Below are positions 7,276-16,750 of a stretch of 64,000 nucleotides of DNA, one piece after another. The stretch comes from Pseudomonadota bacterium (GTDB taxonomy: Bacteria; Pseudomonadota; Alphaproteobacteria; Sphingomonadales; Sphingomonadaceae). The DNA lies in NCBI GenBank assembly GCA_039818985.1, contig JBCBSU010000001.1, positions 1,452,367 through 1,516,366 on the forward strand, in the 5' to 3' direction. The translations under genes were made by a program, and so were the position numbers. The notes under the pieces are model-generated. The model saw only the letters and a list, made by a program, of their open reading frames with translations. It was not told the DNA's origin and did not search any database. Positions within the stretch are counted from its first letter, which is position 1, and each line of letters begins with the position of its first letter.

Positions 7276-7560
7276 ATGAAATCTCCTGTCAATTATCTAG
7301 CCACTGCGGCTTAGGGGGATAGGATCGCATGGTCAAGAAAATCTAAGAGAATTAGATCAAGCCTGGCAATGCGGAAAGCGTATACCCCCAGCTTTCCGTA
7401 GCGTCACTTTCAACATAAGGAAGCTTGCTAACATTGCAAGTTTAAAGTAACTTTAATAACCCTACAATTAAAGCGCTACAGACCTATTTTTTCCACAGCT
7501 TTATCCACAGTCAGATAACTGAAATAGCCTAGTGTTTACACTCCAAGAGCTTAAGGCTGT
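7276..7560. other. AT-rich intergenic region between the leader ORF and gshB
   Basis: There is no gene in this roughly 285-base stretch. It holds a perfect 8-bp inverted repeat, CGGAAAGC (7372-7379) and GCTTTCCG (7391-7398), with an 11-base spacer; a small inverted pair CTTGC/GCAAG near 7425-7440; and two DnaA-box-like 9-mers at 7489-7509. Composition is markedly AT-rich compared with both sides. A TAGATAAT element just upstream of the leader ORF ribosome site (minus strand) could act as a -10 box. No convincing -35 is seen. Confidence 0.55.
7489..7509 (+). promoter_or_regulatory. Pair of DnaA-box-like 9-mers
   Basis: TTTTCCACA (7489-7497) and TTATCCACA (7501-7509) are direct repeats 12 bases apart, about one helical turn, in an AT-rich stretch. 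The second is a perfect match to the classical DnaA box; the first differs at one position. They could form part of a replication origin, a DnaA-titration site or a DnaA-regulated promoter. Only two boxes were found, which is few for an origin. Confidence 0.4.
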
Positions 7561-8529
7561 CTACTGATTATTCAGCCGCCCCTCAATCGCATCCCAGATC
7601 TTCCCGGCAACATCGCTGTTGTTGAAGGCATCGATGGCAACAATCCCGGTCGGTGAAGTGACATTGATCTCGGTCAGCCATTCGCCGCCAATCACATCGA
7701 TACCGACAAAGGTCAGGCCGCGTCTCTTCAGTTCCGGGCCCATGGCATCGCAGATTTCCTGTTCGCGCGCTGTCAGTTCGGTCGCCTCGGCATAGCCGCC
7801 CTGGGCGAGGTTGGAGCGGAATTCACCCTCGCCCGGCTTGCGGTTGATCGCGCCGACCACCTCGCCATCGACGAGCACAATGCGTTTGTCGCCCCTGGCC
7901 ACTTCGGGAAGGAACGGTTGCACCATATGCGGCTCAGGCCAGGTCTGGTTGAACACTTCCATCAGCGCTGAGAGATTTTCGCCATTTTCGGGGATTTTGA
8001 AGATCGCCTTGCCGCCATTGCCGTGCAGCGGCTTGATGACCAGCGCACCATGGCGCTTCTGGAAATCGCGCACATCATCGAGCGAACGGGTGATCATCGT
8101 TGGTGGCATATAGCGCGCATAATCGAGGACAAAGACCTTTTCCGGCGCGTTACGCACCGATATCGGGTCATTGACCACCAAAGTCTGCCCTCCGAGCCGC
8201 TCGAGCAGATGCGTCGCGGTGATATAGCCCAGATCAAAGGGTGGATCCTGCCGCATCAATATGACATCCACGTCGCGAGCCAGATCGAGCGTCACTGGAT
8301 CACCAAAGCGATGATGGTCGCTCTGAACCGGCTGGACTGTCACCGGATGCGCCTTGCAGATCAGCCGCTCTGCATCATTCGGCCCGGCCTCCCAAGTCAG
8401 CGTCGTCACATCATAATGGTAGAGGCTGTGTCCGCGCTTCTGAGCCGCGAGCATCAGCGCAAAGCTGGAATCACCGGCAATATTGACGCTTTCCATAGGG
8501 TCCATCTGGACGGCAACCGAGAGGCTCAT
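7561..8529 (-). CDS. gshB: Glutathione synthetase
   Basis: 322 residues, standard length. GshB ligates glycine to gamma-glutamylcysteine using ATP. The N-terminal substrate domain starts with VAVQMDPMESVNIAGDSSFAL and contains MRQDPPFDLGYI; the C-terminal ATP-grasp domain has VIKPLHGNGGKAIFKI and ends with ITEINVTSPTGI-type residues (visible as LTEINVTSPTGIVAID). It acts in the cytoplasm in redox defence. It is the last gene of the minus-strand rsmI-yraN-gshB run, 31 bases after yraN. AGGATG precedes the start ATG 8529. Confidence 0.97.
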   Translation of the reverse strand: MSLSVAVQMDPMESVNIAGDSSFALMLAAQKRGHSLYHYDVTTLTWEAGPNDAERLICKAHPVTVQPVQSDHHRFGDPVTLDLARDVDVILMRQDPPFDLGYITATHLLERLGGQTLVVNDPISVRNAPEKVFVLDYARYMPPTMITRSLDDVRDFQKRHGALVIKPLHGNGGKAIFKIPENGENLSALMEVFNQTWPEPHMVQPFLPEVARGDKRIVLVDGEVVGAINRKPGEGEFRSNLAQGGYAEATELTAREQEICDAMGPELKRRGLTFVGIDVIGGEWLTEINVTSPTGIVAIDAFNNSDVAGKIWDAIEGRLNNQ

Positions 8530-8560
8530 AAATCATCCTTTGTCTGCAGGGCGTCGCCCG

Positions 8561-8935
8561 TCATCCCATCTGGTCATGCCAGATATTGGCTAAATGGCGC
8601 GGCCAGTGCCCGGGCGCAACCAATATGGCGTCTATGGAAATACTATCGCTGTCAGAAGCATAGATATGCGCCACGCTTTCCGCCGCAGCGACGACGCGTT
8701 GCAGGCGGCGTTTATCGAGCGCTAGATCGAGATCGACAGCGGTCTTGCGGTGTTTAACCTCTACAAAAGCTACCGTCCTGCCACGCCGGGCAATCAGATC
8801 AATCTCTCCACGTGGCGTTTTCAGACGGGTGGCCAATATCCGCCAGCCTTTCAATCGCAAATACCAGGCTGCCATGGTTTCCGCGCGGCGACCCTGTTTC
8901 TCCGCCTCGGCACGCGATCGCCCTGCCCTAGCCAC
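8561..8935 (-). CDS. yraN: UPF0102 family protein YraN (endonuclease-like fold)
   Basis: 124 residues when started at GTG 8935, which overlaps the rsmI stop by 8 bases. An ATG at 8998 would add 21 residues inside rsmI and is less likely. The RRAETMAAWYLRLKGWRILATR start, GEIDLIARRG and FVEVKHRK are the family signature and resemble a PD-(D/E)XK nuclease core (Asp of EIDLI; Glu-Val-Lys). The function is not established; links to Holliday-junction-type processing have been proposed for the family. The rsmI-yraN-gshB order on one strand suggests translational coupling with rsmI. Confidence 0.85.
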   Translation of the reverse strand: MARAGRSRAEAEKQGRRAETMAAWYLRLKGWRILATRLKTPRGEIDLIARRGRTVAFVEVKHRKTAVDLDLALDKRRLQRVVAAAESVAHIYASDSDSISIDAILVAPGHWPRHLANIWHDQMG

Positions 8936-9785
8936 CGGCCTTGATATCCAGGGCTTTCTGGTAAAGCGCCTTACGGTCGACACCGAAGCGCCTGGCAATA
9001 CTGCTTGCCGCTTTGCTCACCGGCATGGCCGCCAGTGCATCCACCAAGGCATTGGTCACCTCGGTATCGTCAATGCCAGCCTGTTCGGCGACGGGCGGTG
9101 CAATTACCAGAACAATTTCTCCCTTGGCAGCATGATCGCGATAATGCGTCGCCAATTCCGCAGCACGACCATTGCGCGCCTCCTCGAAGCGCTTGGAGAT
9201 CTCACGTACCACAGACAGTTCACGCAAAGGCCATAGCGCATGAATCGCCTCAAGGGCAGCGACAAGACGTGGACCGCTCTCATAGAAGACCAGCGTCGCC
9301 CGCACCGTACCCAATTCTTCGAGCGCGCGCAGTCTCGCCTGCGCCTTGGGCGGCAGGAAGCCGCCGAACAGAAAACGATCGGTCGGCAATCCCGCCAATG
9401 TCAGCGCGGCGATCGCGGCGCTGGCACCGGGCAATGTGGTAATGTTTACCCCTGCCGCTCGCGCATCACGCACCAGTTTGTAGCCGGGATCGGATATCAT
9501 CGGCGTACCAGCATCGCTGACCAGCGCCACCGCCTCGCGCTGCGCCCGGGTTACAAGCTGTTCGCGATCCTTTGCTGTGCTATGGTCATGATAGCGCAGC
9601 ATCGGCGCATCGGCACCGATGTGCCGCAGCAATTTGGCGGTAACCCGACTGTCTTCACAGGCAATGCAGGCGACTCCGCGCAATATCTCTGTGGCACGTA
9701 AAGTTATATCGCCAAGGTTGCCGATTGGCGTAGCAACGATATACAGGCCGGGTTCAACTGTGCTGGTCATGATGGTTATCGTCAT
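8928..9785 (-). CDS. rsmI: 16S rRNA (cytidine1402-2'-O)-methyltransferase RsmI
   Basis: 285 residues. RsmI methylates the ribose of C1402 in the 30S decoding centre using S-adenosylmethionine. The tetrapyrrole-methylase fold is shown by LYIVATPIGNLGDITLRA at the N-terminus, CEDSRVTAKLLRHIG, the LVSDAGTPMISDPG loop and LPGASAAIAALTLAGLP. The C-terminal helical extension (ALAAMPVSKAASSIARRFG) is typical. ATG 9785 or ATG 9770 may be the start. It heads rsmI-yraN-gshB and is divergent from the LpoA-like gene, with only about 25 bases between the starts, so their promoters must overlap coding sequence. Confidence 0.96.
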   Translation of the reverse strand: MTITIMTSTVEPGLYIVATPIGNLGDITLRATEILRGVACIACEDSRVTAKLLRHIGADAPMLRYHDHSTAKDREQLVTRAQREAVALVSDAGTPMISDPGYKLVRDARAAGVNITTLPGASAAIAALTLAGLPTDRFLFGGFLPPKAQARLRALEELGTVRATLVFYESGPRLVAALEAIHALWPLRELSVVREISKRFEEARNGRAAELATHYRDHAAKGEIVLVIAPPVAEQAGIDDTEVTNALVDALAAMPVSKAASSIARRFGVDRKALYQKALDIKAGG

Positions 9786-9810
9786 GGACCATGGGGTGAG
9801 GGAGCGACAA

Positions 9811-11004
9811 GTGAAGACCGGGATTTGGCCGAAAAAAGTTCAGCTGGCGATCGCCGCGACATTGTTGCTGGTGCTGACAGGCTGCGAGTCGCTGATACCG
9901 AAAGGGGCCGATACATCGACCGGTCCTGCTCCCGAGGTCGAGGCCCCGGACACCGGCCCGGAAACGCCTATTGGCGATGTCGTCGCCGGCGATGAACAGC
10001 GCCACAAGGTCGCGCTGCTTCTGCCATTGTCGGGCAGCAACGCCCCGATTGGCCAATCCATAGCCAATGCCACGATGCAGGCATTGCTCGATACCGGTGC
10101 GGAAAATATCCGCATCACCCGCTATGATACAGCCAATGGCGCCGCAGCCGCAGCACGCCAGGCGATCAGCGATGGCAACCGGCTGATCCTTGGTCCCTTG
10201 CTCGGCAAGAATGTCGCCGCTGCTGCCGGTGTCGCGACCCCCGCCAATGTCCCGATTATCAGCTACTCCAACGATAGTAGCGTCGCCAATGACATGGTGT
10301 TTATCATGGGCTTCGTCCCCGACCAGTCAATCGACCGTGTGGTGCGCTATGCCCGTTCGCAGGGATTGAACCGCTTTGCCGGGCTGGTCCCCGGCGGTGT
10401 CTATGGCCAGCGAGCCTCGGCATCGATGCTGCGCGCGGTGCGCAATGCCGGCGGCAGCGTGGTCAGGCTGGAAACCTATAGCCGCAGCAGTGCCTCGCTC
10501 GAAAGCGCGGTCAACCGGCTCGCCGAAGTCGGCGACTATGACGCGCTGCTGGTCGCGGATAATGGCCAGACGGCTATCCGCGCCGTGCCCATGGTGCGCG
10601 AGAACGGTTCGGCAAATGCCCGTATTCTCGGTACCGAATTGTGGAACACCGACAATACGCTGAGCGGCGCACCCTCAATGCGCGGCGCCTGGTTCGCGAG
10701 TGTCAGCGATGAGCTTTACCGGCAATATGCCGGGAAATACCGCCAGCGCTTCGGCAATGATCCCTTCCGTCTCTCGAGCCTCGGTTATGACAGCGTGCTG
10801 CTGACTTTCCGCATCGCGCGTGAATGGCCTATAGGCAGCGCCTTCCCGGTCGATCGGCTGCGCAGTGAGGAGGGCTTTGTCGGCCTTGATGGTGCTTTCC
10901 GCTTCGATCGTTCCGGCATCGCCGAACGCGCGCTGGAAGTGCAGGAAATTCGCCAGAGCGGCAATGCGATTATTTCCTCGGCCCCGCGCTCCTTCGAGGA
11001 TTGA
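9811..11004 (+). CDS. Penicillin-binding protein activator, LpoA-like lipoprotein
   Basis: 397 residues from GTG 9811, chosen because GAGGGAG lies 6-7 bases upstream and the protein then begins with a clean lipoprotein signal ending in lipobox LTGC. The mature part is a type 1 periplasmic-binding-protein fold (HKVALLLPLSGSNAPIGQSI, NRLILGPLLG, VPIISYSND), as in the C-terminal domain of LpoA. LpoA proteins sit in the outer membrane and stimulate the class A PBPs. The N-terminal TPR part of enterobacterial LpoA is absent, as usual in alphaproteobacteria. It is divergent from rsmI, a common arrangement. Confidence 0.85.
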   Translation: MKTGIWPKKVQLAIAATLLLVLTGCESLIPKGADTSTGPAPEVEAPDTGPETPIGDVVAGDEQRHKVALLLPLSGSNAPIGQSIANATMQALLDTGAENIRITRYDTANGAAAAARQAISDGNRLILGPLLGKNVAAAAGVATPANVPIISYSNDSSVANDMVFIMGFVPDQSIDRVVRYARSQGLNRFAGLVPGGVYGQRASASMLRAVRNAGGSVVRLETYSRSSASLESAVNRLAEVGDYDALLVADNGQTAIRAVPMVRENGSANARILGTELWNTDNTLSGAPSMRGAWFASVSDELYRQYAGKYRQRFGNDPFRLSSLGYDSVLLTFRIAREWPIGSAFPVDRLRSEEGFVGLDGAFRFDRSGIAERALEVQEIRQSGNAIISSAPRSFED

Positions 11005-11026
11005 TGTTTCTGCTGATAGTGAAAAC

Positions 11027-11680
11027 TTACAGAATCGACTGACCGGTCTTTTCCCAGTCGGCGAGGAAGCCGTCTATGCCCTTGTCGGTCAGCACATGCT
11101 TGAAAAGGCCGCGAATGACATTGGGTGGCATGGTCGCGACATCGGCACCGATTTTCGCTGATTCGAGAACATGGATCGGATTGCGGATAGAGGCGACGAG
11201 AATCTCGGTCTCAAAGGCGTAATTGTCATAGACCAGACGGATATCCTCGATTAGCTGCATGCCGTCGAGGCCATTATCGTCATGCCGCCCGACGAAAGGC
11301 GAGATAAAGGTCGCTCCGGCCTTGGCCGCAAGCAGTGCCTGATTGGCGGAGAAGCACAGGGTCACATTGACCATGCAGCCATCATCGGCGAGTTTCTTGC
11401 AGGTTTTCAGACCATCGATGGTCAGCGGTACCTTGATAGCAACATTGTCGGCAAGCTGGCGCAGCACATCGGCTTCGCGCATCATCGTCTCATGGTCGAG
11501 CGCCACGACTTCAGCCGAAACCGGGCCATCGACCAGGCCGCAGATCTCCTTCACCACCGGCAGAAAATCGCGCCCCGACTTGTGGATCAGCGACGGGTTG
11601 GTGGTGACGCCGTCAAGCAGGCCGGTTTCGGCCAGATCGGCGATTTCTGCAATTTCTGCGGTATCGACAAAGAATTTCAT
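11027..11680 (-). CDS. fsa: Transaldolase / fructose-6-phosphate aldolase family
   Basis: 217 residues from ATG 11680; longer upstream readings lack similarity. It belongs to the short transaldolase subfamily: [10 protein letters not shown] with Asp6, TTNPSLI with Asn28, SAEV with Glu57, Lys83 (AIKVPLT) as the Schiff-base lysine, and ISPFVGR. Such enzymes act as transaldolase in the pentose phosphate pathway or as fructose-6-phosphate aldolase; the sequence alone does not separate the two cleanly. It is cytoplasmic. The gene is divergent from priA, with 85 bases between the starts, and converges on the LpoA-like gene. Confidence 0.9.
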   Translation of the reverse strand: MKFFVDTAEIAEIADLAETGLLDGVTTNPSLIHKSGRDFLPVVKEICGLVDGPVSAEVVALDHETMMREADVLRQLADNVAIKVPLTIDGLKTCKKLADDGCMVNVTLCFSANQALLAAKAGATFISPFVGRHDDNGLDGMQLIEDIRLVYDNYAFETEILVASIRNPIHVLESAKIGADVATMPPNVIRGLFKHVLTDKGIDGFLADWEKTGQSIL

Positions 11681-11765
11681 GGCGTCATCTTCTCCGTGGA
11701 TTGAGCGGAATTGATTCGTGTCAGCGGTATAGCCCGGCCAGCCGCATGCGGCTATAGATGCAGCA

Positions 11766-13982
11766 ATGGCATCCACCGCTCCTTCCAGCCGAAAAACGGG
11801 CGCAACAACCGCTTCGAAACAGCGTGTGCGCGTGGTTCTGCTGACCACGGTCATCGGCCCGCTCGATTACGCCATGCCACCGGGCATGGAACTGACACCG
11901 GGCGATATCGTTACCGTGCCGCTAGGGCCACGCCAACTCACCGGCATTGTCTGGGAAGCAGACAAGACCCAAAATGATGATGTCTCCGAAAAGAAGCTGC
12001 GCCCGGTAATCGCAAAGGCCGATTTGCCGCCGCTTTCGCAACCCATGCGTCGGCTGGCCGAATGGGCCAGCGACTATTATCTCGCACCACTTGCGAGCGT
12101 ATTGCGCATGGCGATACCGGGATCGGCGGCGTTGAAAGAAGCACGCGACATCACCGAATACAGCCTGAGCGACAAACGCCCCGACCGGATGACCGATGCG
12201 CGCAAACAGGCTTATGATCGGCTCGCAGCAAGGCAGGGCACGGTACGCGAACTGGCGGCCGCGGCCGAGGTATCGGAAGGTGTCATTCGCGGCCTGATCA
12301 ATAGCGGTTTTGCCGAAACCCATCTGGTACCAACCGATGCCCCTTTCGATCCTCCCGATCCCGATGCAGGCCAGGTCGCCCTCTCCGAGTCGCAGCGTGA
12401 TGTCGCAACGCAACTGGTCGAGGCAGTGCAGCAACGCCAATTCGCCCCGATATTGCTCGATGGCGTTACCGGTTCGGGCAAGACCGAAGTCTATTTCGAG
12501 GCAGTGGCCGAAGCGATCCGCCTCGGCAAACAATGCCTGGTGCTGCTGCCCGAAATTGCGCTCACCCAGCCCTTTCTTCAGCGCTTTGCGGAGCGCTTCG
12601 GCACCCGCCCCGTAGCCTGGCATTCGGGGCTGCGCCAGTCCGAACGCCGCCGTGCCTGGCAGGCCATAGCCCGTGGCGATGCGCATGTTATTGTTGGCGC
12701 GCGGTCTTCCCTGTTCCTGCCCTATGACAATCTCGGTCTGATTATCGTCGATGAGGCGCATGAGACCAGCTTCAAGCAGGAAGACGGGGTGCGCTACAAT
12801 GCCCGCGATGTCGCGGTGATGCGCGCGCATATGGAGAGCTTTGCGGTGATCCTTGCCAGCGCCACACCAGCGATAGAGAGCCATCATATGGCCGAGATCG
12901 GGCAATATCAGCGGCTGTCGCTGCCCTCGCGTTTTGGCGGTGCGACCATGCCCGACATAGTGCCGGTGGACCTGACCGAAACCTCGCCCGAGCGCGGCCA
13001 TTGGCTCGCACCGCCACTGGTACAGGCACTGGAGGAAACGCTGGAACGCGGCGAACAGTCGCTGCTGTTTCTCAACCGACGTGGTTATGCGCCGCTGACA
13101 TTGTGTCGCAATTGCGGGCATCGCATCGAATGTCCCAATTGCAGCGCATGGATGGTCGAGCACAGGCTCACCCATCGCCTTGCCTGTCATCATTGCGGTC
13201 ATGTCATGCCGATGCTTGATAGCTGCCCCGAATGCGGCGCAGAGGACAGCCTTGTCGCCTGTGGCCCGGGTGTCGAGCGTATTGCCGATGAGGTGAAACT
13301 GCGACTACCCGAAGCGCGCAGCATCGTGGTGACATCGGATACCATCTGGTCTCCTGCCAAGGCCGAGGCATTTGTCCAGCAGGTCGCCAATAATGCAGTA
13401 GACATCATCATCGGCACACAATTGGTGACCAAGGGCTATCACTTCCCCAATCTGACGCTGGTGGGTGTGGTCGATGCCGATATCGGGCTCGAGGGCGGTG
13501 ATCTGCGCGCCGCCGAACGCAGCTTCCAGCAGATATCACAGGTAGCAGGCCGTGCCGGGCGGGCTGAAAAGCCGGGCCGGGTGCTGGTGCAGACACGCAA
13601 CCCCGAAGCGCCGGTGATCGCGGCGCTGATCGCCGGCGACCGCGATGCCTTTTATGCTGCCGAACTGGCAGCGCGCGAAGCGGCGATGATGCCGCCCTTT
13701 GGTCGTCTGGGAGCGCTGATTATTTCCTCCGAGGATCAGTCCGAAGCCAATGAGGCGGCGCGGATGATCGGTCACGCCGCACCTGATTTTAATGGTTTTA
13801 CTGTCTATGGCCCCGCCCCCGCTCCGCTGTCGATGCTGCGCGGGCGCTATCGCTTTCGGCTGTTGGTACATGCCCGCCGCACCGTGCCTATGCAGCAGGC
13901 AATACGCGACTGGCTGGCCCCGATCACCTTGCCACGCGGGGTACGGGTGGCACTCGATGTCGATCCCTATAGCTTTGTTTGA
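11766..13982 (+). CDS. priA: Primosomal replication restart helicase PriA
   Basis: 738 residues, full length. PriA recognises stalled forks and D-loops and reloads the replisome. The N-terminal 3'-DNA-binding domain ([18 protein letters not shown]) is followed by a superfamily 2 helicase core with Walker A GVTGSGKT (Lys239), DEAH box (329-332) and a downstream QVAGRAGR motif VI. The zinc-binding insert carries paired cysteines (CRNC, CPNC, CHHC, CPEC) near residues 440-490. It is cytoplasmic. An N-terminal extension of about 20 residues precedes the conserved domain, so the true start could be slightly later. Confidence 0.97.
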   Translation: MASTAPSSRKTGATTASKQRVRVVLLTTVIGPLDYAMPPGMELTPGDIVTVPLGPRQLTGIVWEADKTQNDDVSEKKLRPVIAKADLPPLSQPMRRLAEWASDYYLAPLASVLRMAIPGSAALKEARDITEYSLSDKRPDRMTDARKQAYDRLAARQGTVRELAAAAEVSEGVIRGLINSGFAETHLVPTDAPFDPPDPDAGQVALSESQRDVATQLVEAVQQRQFAPILLDGVTGSGKTEVYFEAVAEAIRLGKQCLVLLPEIALTQPFLQRFAERFGTRPVAWHSGLRQSERRRAWQAIARGDAHVIVGARSSLFLPYDNLGLIIVDEAHETSFKQEDGVRYNARDVAVMRAHMESFAVILASATPAIESHHMAEIGQYQRLSLPSRFGGATMPDIVPVDLTETSPERGHWLAPPLVQALEETLERGEQSLLFLNRRGYAPLTLCRNCGHRIECPNCSAWMVEHRLTHRLACHHCGHVMPMLDSCPECGAEDSLVACGPGVERIADEVKLRLPEARSIVVTSDTIWSPAKAEAFVQQVANNAVDIIIGTQLVTKGYHFPNLTLVGVVDADIGLEGGDLRAAERSFQQISQVAGRAGRAEKPGRVLVQTRNPEAPVIAALIAGDRDAFYAAELAAREAAMMPPFGRLGALIISSEDQSEANEAARMIGHAAPDFNGFTVYGPAPAPLSMLRGRYRFRLLVHARRTVPMQQAIRDWLAPITLPRGVRVALDVDPYSFV

Positions 13983-14018
13983 GCTTCCCAGAAGTCGTGA
14001 GGCTGGTATAGCGCGTTT

Positions 14019-15611
14019 ATGAACAGCATCAGACGATTTGCCGCGCTTTGTGCCGTGCTGCTCCTCACCATGCTGCCGGTGCAGATGGCGCATGCCGATC
14101 CGGAGGATATCCAGGCCAGCGCCCGCTCGGTAGTGCGCGTGGCACTGATCGCCATGCAGGGCGAAGAAGTATTCTTCCTCGGCCATGGCAGCGGTTTTGC
14201 GGTGACACCAGACACGATCATTACCAATGCCCATGTTGTGCAGCCCAGTACCAATGATCGTTCGATCATTGTCGGTGTAGTGCCATCAGAAGGCAGCGAG
14301 ATTTATCGCAGCCGGATTGTTGCCTATTCCCCGCAACAGGATCTGGCACTGATCCGTATCGAGCAGGGCAGCCTCGAACCGATATCGATTTTCGGACAGC
14401 AGGTCGGCGATGGCAGCGATATTGTCGCCATAGGCTATCCCGGCGCGGTCGATCGTGCGCTCGGCCTGACCGATGGCGACAAGGTGGAACCGGGGACACC
14501 GATCAAGACCACTGGTACCATTTCAGGCGGTCGTTCGAACCGTGAATTTGCAACTTTCACCCACACTGCAGCAGTCGCCCGCGGCAATAGTGGTGGCCCG
14601 ATCGTTGATGAATGCGGCCGTGTTGTTGGGGTAAACAGCTTCATCTCGGTCTCCGATGGCAGCGATGCTGAATTCGGCTTCGCCATTTCCAACCAGGAGT
14701 TGCTAAGCTTTCTTCGAAATTCGGGCATTAGCCCACGCATCGCGACAACACCCTGCCGCTCTTCGGCACAGATCAGCCAGGCCGAAACCCGTCGTGCCCT
14801 GGCGGAGATTGCACAGCAGGGTGACGAAGCCATGGCGCGCGCGCGCGAGGAACAGCGCCGTCAGGCCGCGCTTGAGCGCAGCGTCGATCAGGAAATTCGC
14901 AGCGAGCGCGAAAACTATATGGCGGCGGCACTGCTGCTGGTGGTGCTGGCCGGATTTTCCGGCACTGCGGCACTGACATTTGCTGGCCGGCCCGATGCCG
15001 GAAAAACGCGCATAGCCGGTGGTGTCGCGGCGATAATGGGTGTTGGGGCTGTTGCCCTGTTCCTGCTGCGCCCCTCCTATGACGAATTCACCGACAGACT
15101 GGCGATAGCCATAGAGCAGAGAACACAGCCAGAAGATGACCAGCCACAGCAGATCATGGCGCAAAGCTATGTCGGTGACAATATCTGTACCATCCAGAGC
15201 GAACGCAGCCGCATCACCATCAGTCAGGCGAACGATATCGGCTTTTCCTGGTCGGATAGCGGCTGCGTCAACGGCCGTACACAATATGGCCGGGACGGCG
15301 ATGAATGGGTGCGCATATTGGTGCCAAATGAAGAACAGACCGTCTCTGTCTATCGCTTCAACCCGGATAGCGGCGAACTGGCGCTGTCACGCTATCTGCT
15401 GGGCCTCGAAGCAATGCAGCAGGCGCGCAACATAAGATCGCGCTTTGGCGGCGAGCAGTGCAGCAATGACAAAGCAATGCGCGACGCGCTGGAAGGCATG
15501 CAGGACGCGCTACTGGCGATTATCCCGCAAAGGCCGAATGAGCGGCTGGTCTATCAATGCGCTTCCCGCGTCGGCAATCAGCCGGATCGCATCGAGGCTG
15601 TTGCAAATTAG
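14019..15611 (+). CDS. Trypsin-like serine protease with C-terminal membrane segment
   Basis: 530 residues. The signal peptide (about 1-26, ending AHA) leads to a trypsin/HtrA-type protease domain with an intact triad: His72 (TNAHVV), Asp108 (QDLALIRI) and Ser191 (RGNSGGP). No PDZ domain follows. Instead there is a charged coiled-coil-like stretch (about 254-298), two hydrophobic segments (about 300-322 and 332-351) and a C-terminal domain of about 175 residues that is not recognised. The protease is therefore probably periplasmic and held in the inner membrane. Its stop overlaps the convergent ada gene by 4 bases. Confidence 0.85.
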   Translation: MNSIRRFAALCAVLLLTMLPVQMAHADPEDIQASARSVVRVALIAMQGEEVFFLGHGSGFAVTPDTIITNAHVVQPSTNDRSIIVGVVPSEGSEIYRSRIVAYSPQQDLALIRIEQGSLEPISIFGQQVGDGSDIVAIGYPGAVDRALGLTDGDKVEPGTPIKTTGTISGGRSNREFATFTHTAAVARGNSGGPIVDECGRVVGVNSFISVSDGSDAEFGFAISNQELLSFLRNSGISPRIATTPCRSSAQISQAETRRALAEIAQQGDEAMARAREEQRRQAALERSVDQEIRSERENYMAAALLLVVLAGFSGTAALTFAGRPDAGKTRIAGGVAAIMGVGAVALFLLRPSYDEFTDRLAIAIEQRTQPEDDQPQQIMAQSYVGDNICTIQSERSRITISQANDIGFSWSDSGCVNGRTQYGRDGDEWVRILVPNEEQTVSVYRFNPDSGELALSRYLLGLEAMQQARNIRSRFGGEQCSNDKAMRDALEGMQDALLAIIPQRPNERLVYQCASRVGNQPDRIEAVAN

Positions 15612-16660
15612 CCGCCGGATTTCGCTTCAGCCTCGAGCAGCTTTTGCTTGATTTCCAGTCCATAGGCATAACCGCCTAGTGAACCATCACTGGCAATTAC
15701 CCGGTGGCACGGAATCAGCACCGCAACATTATTGGCGCCATTGGCAGAACCGGCGGCGCGATAGGCTTTGGGCTTGCCGACAGCTGCAGCGAGCTCGGCA
15801 TAGCTGCGAGTTTCGCCTGGCGGAATACGCTGCAATTCGCGCCACACCGCTTCCTGAAAGGCGGTGCCCTGAACATCGAGCGGAATATTCTGGCGCTCCG
15901 CCGGACGTTCAACGGCCGCTACGACATTGCGCACCAGTGCCGCAAAATCCACGCCGCCACGATCAAGTTCGGCATTGGGGAAGCGTTGCCTCAATTCTTC
16001 CTCACCTTCATTGAACGACAGGCGGCATACACCCTTTTCGGTTGCCGCGACCAGCATCGGCCCCAGATAGCTGTCGACTATGGTCCAGTGGATAGTCACC
16101 CCGGCTCCGCCATTTTTCCATGCACTTGCGGTCATACCCAGCCTCTTGTCCTGTTCTGCATAAAATCGTGATGGTCCCGAATAGCCCGCATCATAAATGG
16201 CATCGCTGACCTTTGTTGCATCGCCCAGAGCCTCTTGTGCGCGCTCGGCGCGCAACGCCCGGGCATAGCCTGCCGGCGACAGGCCAGTCTCGCGCTTGAA
16301 CAGCTTTTGCAGATGCGTCGGGGAATAGCCGGTCATCACAGATAATGCCTTCAGCGTCGGCACCGACTCGCTTTGACGGATAGCGTCGATAACCGTTTTC
16401 ACCGCCGCTTCGTCGCGCGAGACATCATTGGGACGGCAGCGTTTACAGGCACGCAGTCCGGCTGCCTCCGCCTCTTCCCCCGTAGCAAAGAAGCGTACAT
16501 TCTCACGCAATGGGTGACGCGCGGCACAGGATGGGCGGCAATATATCCCGGTGCTCAATACACCGGTAACGAAGCGCCCGTCATAAGCTCTGTCACGCCG
16601 CAGCACCGCAGCCCATGCGTCATTATCGGATATGGTTTTGTCGGATGGCGCATATGTCAT
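15608..16660 (-). CDS. ada: Bifunctional Ada: transcriptional activator and O6-methylguanine-DNA methyltransferase
   Basis: 350 residues with the three Ada parts. The N-terminal zinc domain carries Cys41, Cys45, Cys72 and Cys75; one of these normally accepts methyl groups from phosphotriesters. The middle is an AraC-type helix-turn-helix (LSVMTGYSPTHLQKLFKRETG). The C-terminal suicide methyltransferase contains IPCHRV with acceptor Cys318 and the GGYAYG loop. Methylated Ada activates alkylation-repair genes and its own gene. No alkB or alkA neighbour is present here. All key cysteines are intact. Confidence 0.95.
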   Translation of the reverse strand: MTYAPSDKTISDNDAWAAVLRRDRAYDGRFVTGVLSTGIYCRPSCAARHPLRENVRFFATGEEAEAAGLRACKRCRPNDVSRDEAAVKTVIDAIRQSESVPTLKALSVMTGYSPTHLQKLFKRETGLSPAGYARALRAERAQEALGDATKVSDAIYDAGYSGPSRFYAEQDKRLGMTASAWKNGGAGVTIHWTIVDSYLGPMLVAATEKGVCRLSFNEGEEELRQRFPNAELDRGGVDFAALVRNVVAAVERPAERQNIPLDVQGTAFQEAVWRELQRIPPGETRSYAELAAAVGKPKAYRAAGSANGANNVAVLIPCHRVIASDGSLGGYAYGLEIKQKLLEAEAKSGG

Positions 16661-16750
16661 GCCCTATATCTACCCCCCGGCGCTGCAGGACGCATCCCGT
16701 TTCTTGCGTTCAAAGCAAATCGGGCAATCGCCGCTATGATTATGCCGGGA

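Noticed and set aside
7155-7560. dif-like XerCD recombination site in the AT-rich gap
   Set aside because: No 11-6-11 arrangement with the conserved dif arms could be found; the 8-bp inverted repeat has the wrong geometry.
11922-13202. 426-codon minus-strand reading inside priA
   Set aside because: It is a shadow of the GC-rich codons of priA, which has complete helicase motifs in its own frame.
14500-14540. tRNA-like GTTCGAACC segment
   Set aside because: It lies inside the serine protease coding frame and no cloverleaf can be drawn; no tRNA gene was found in the window.
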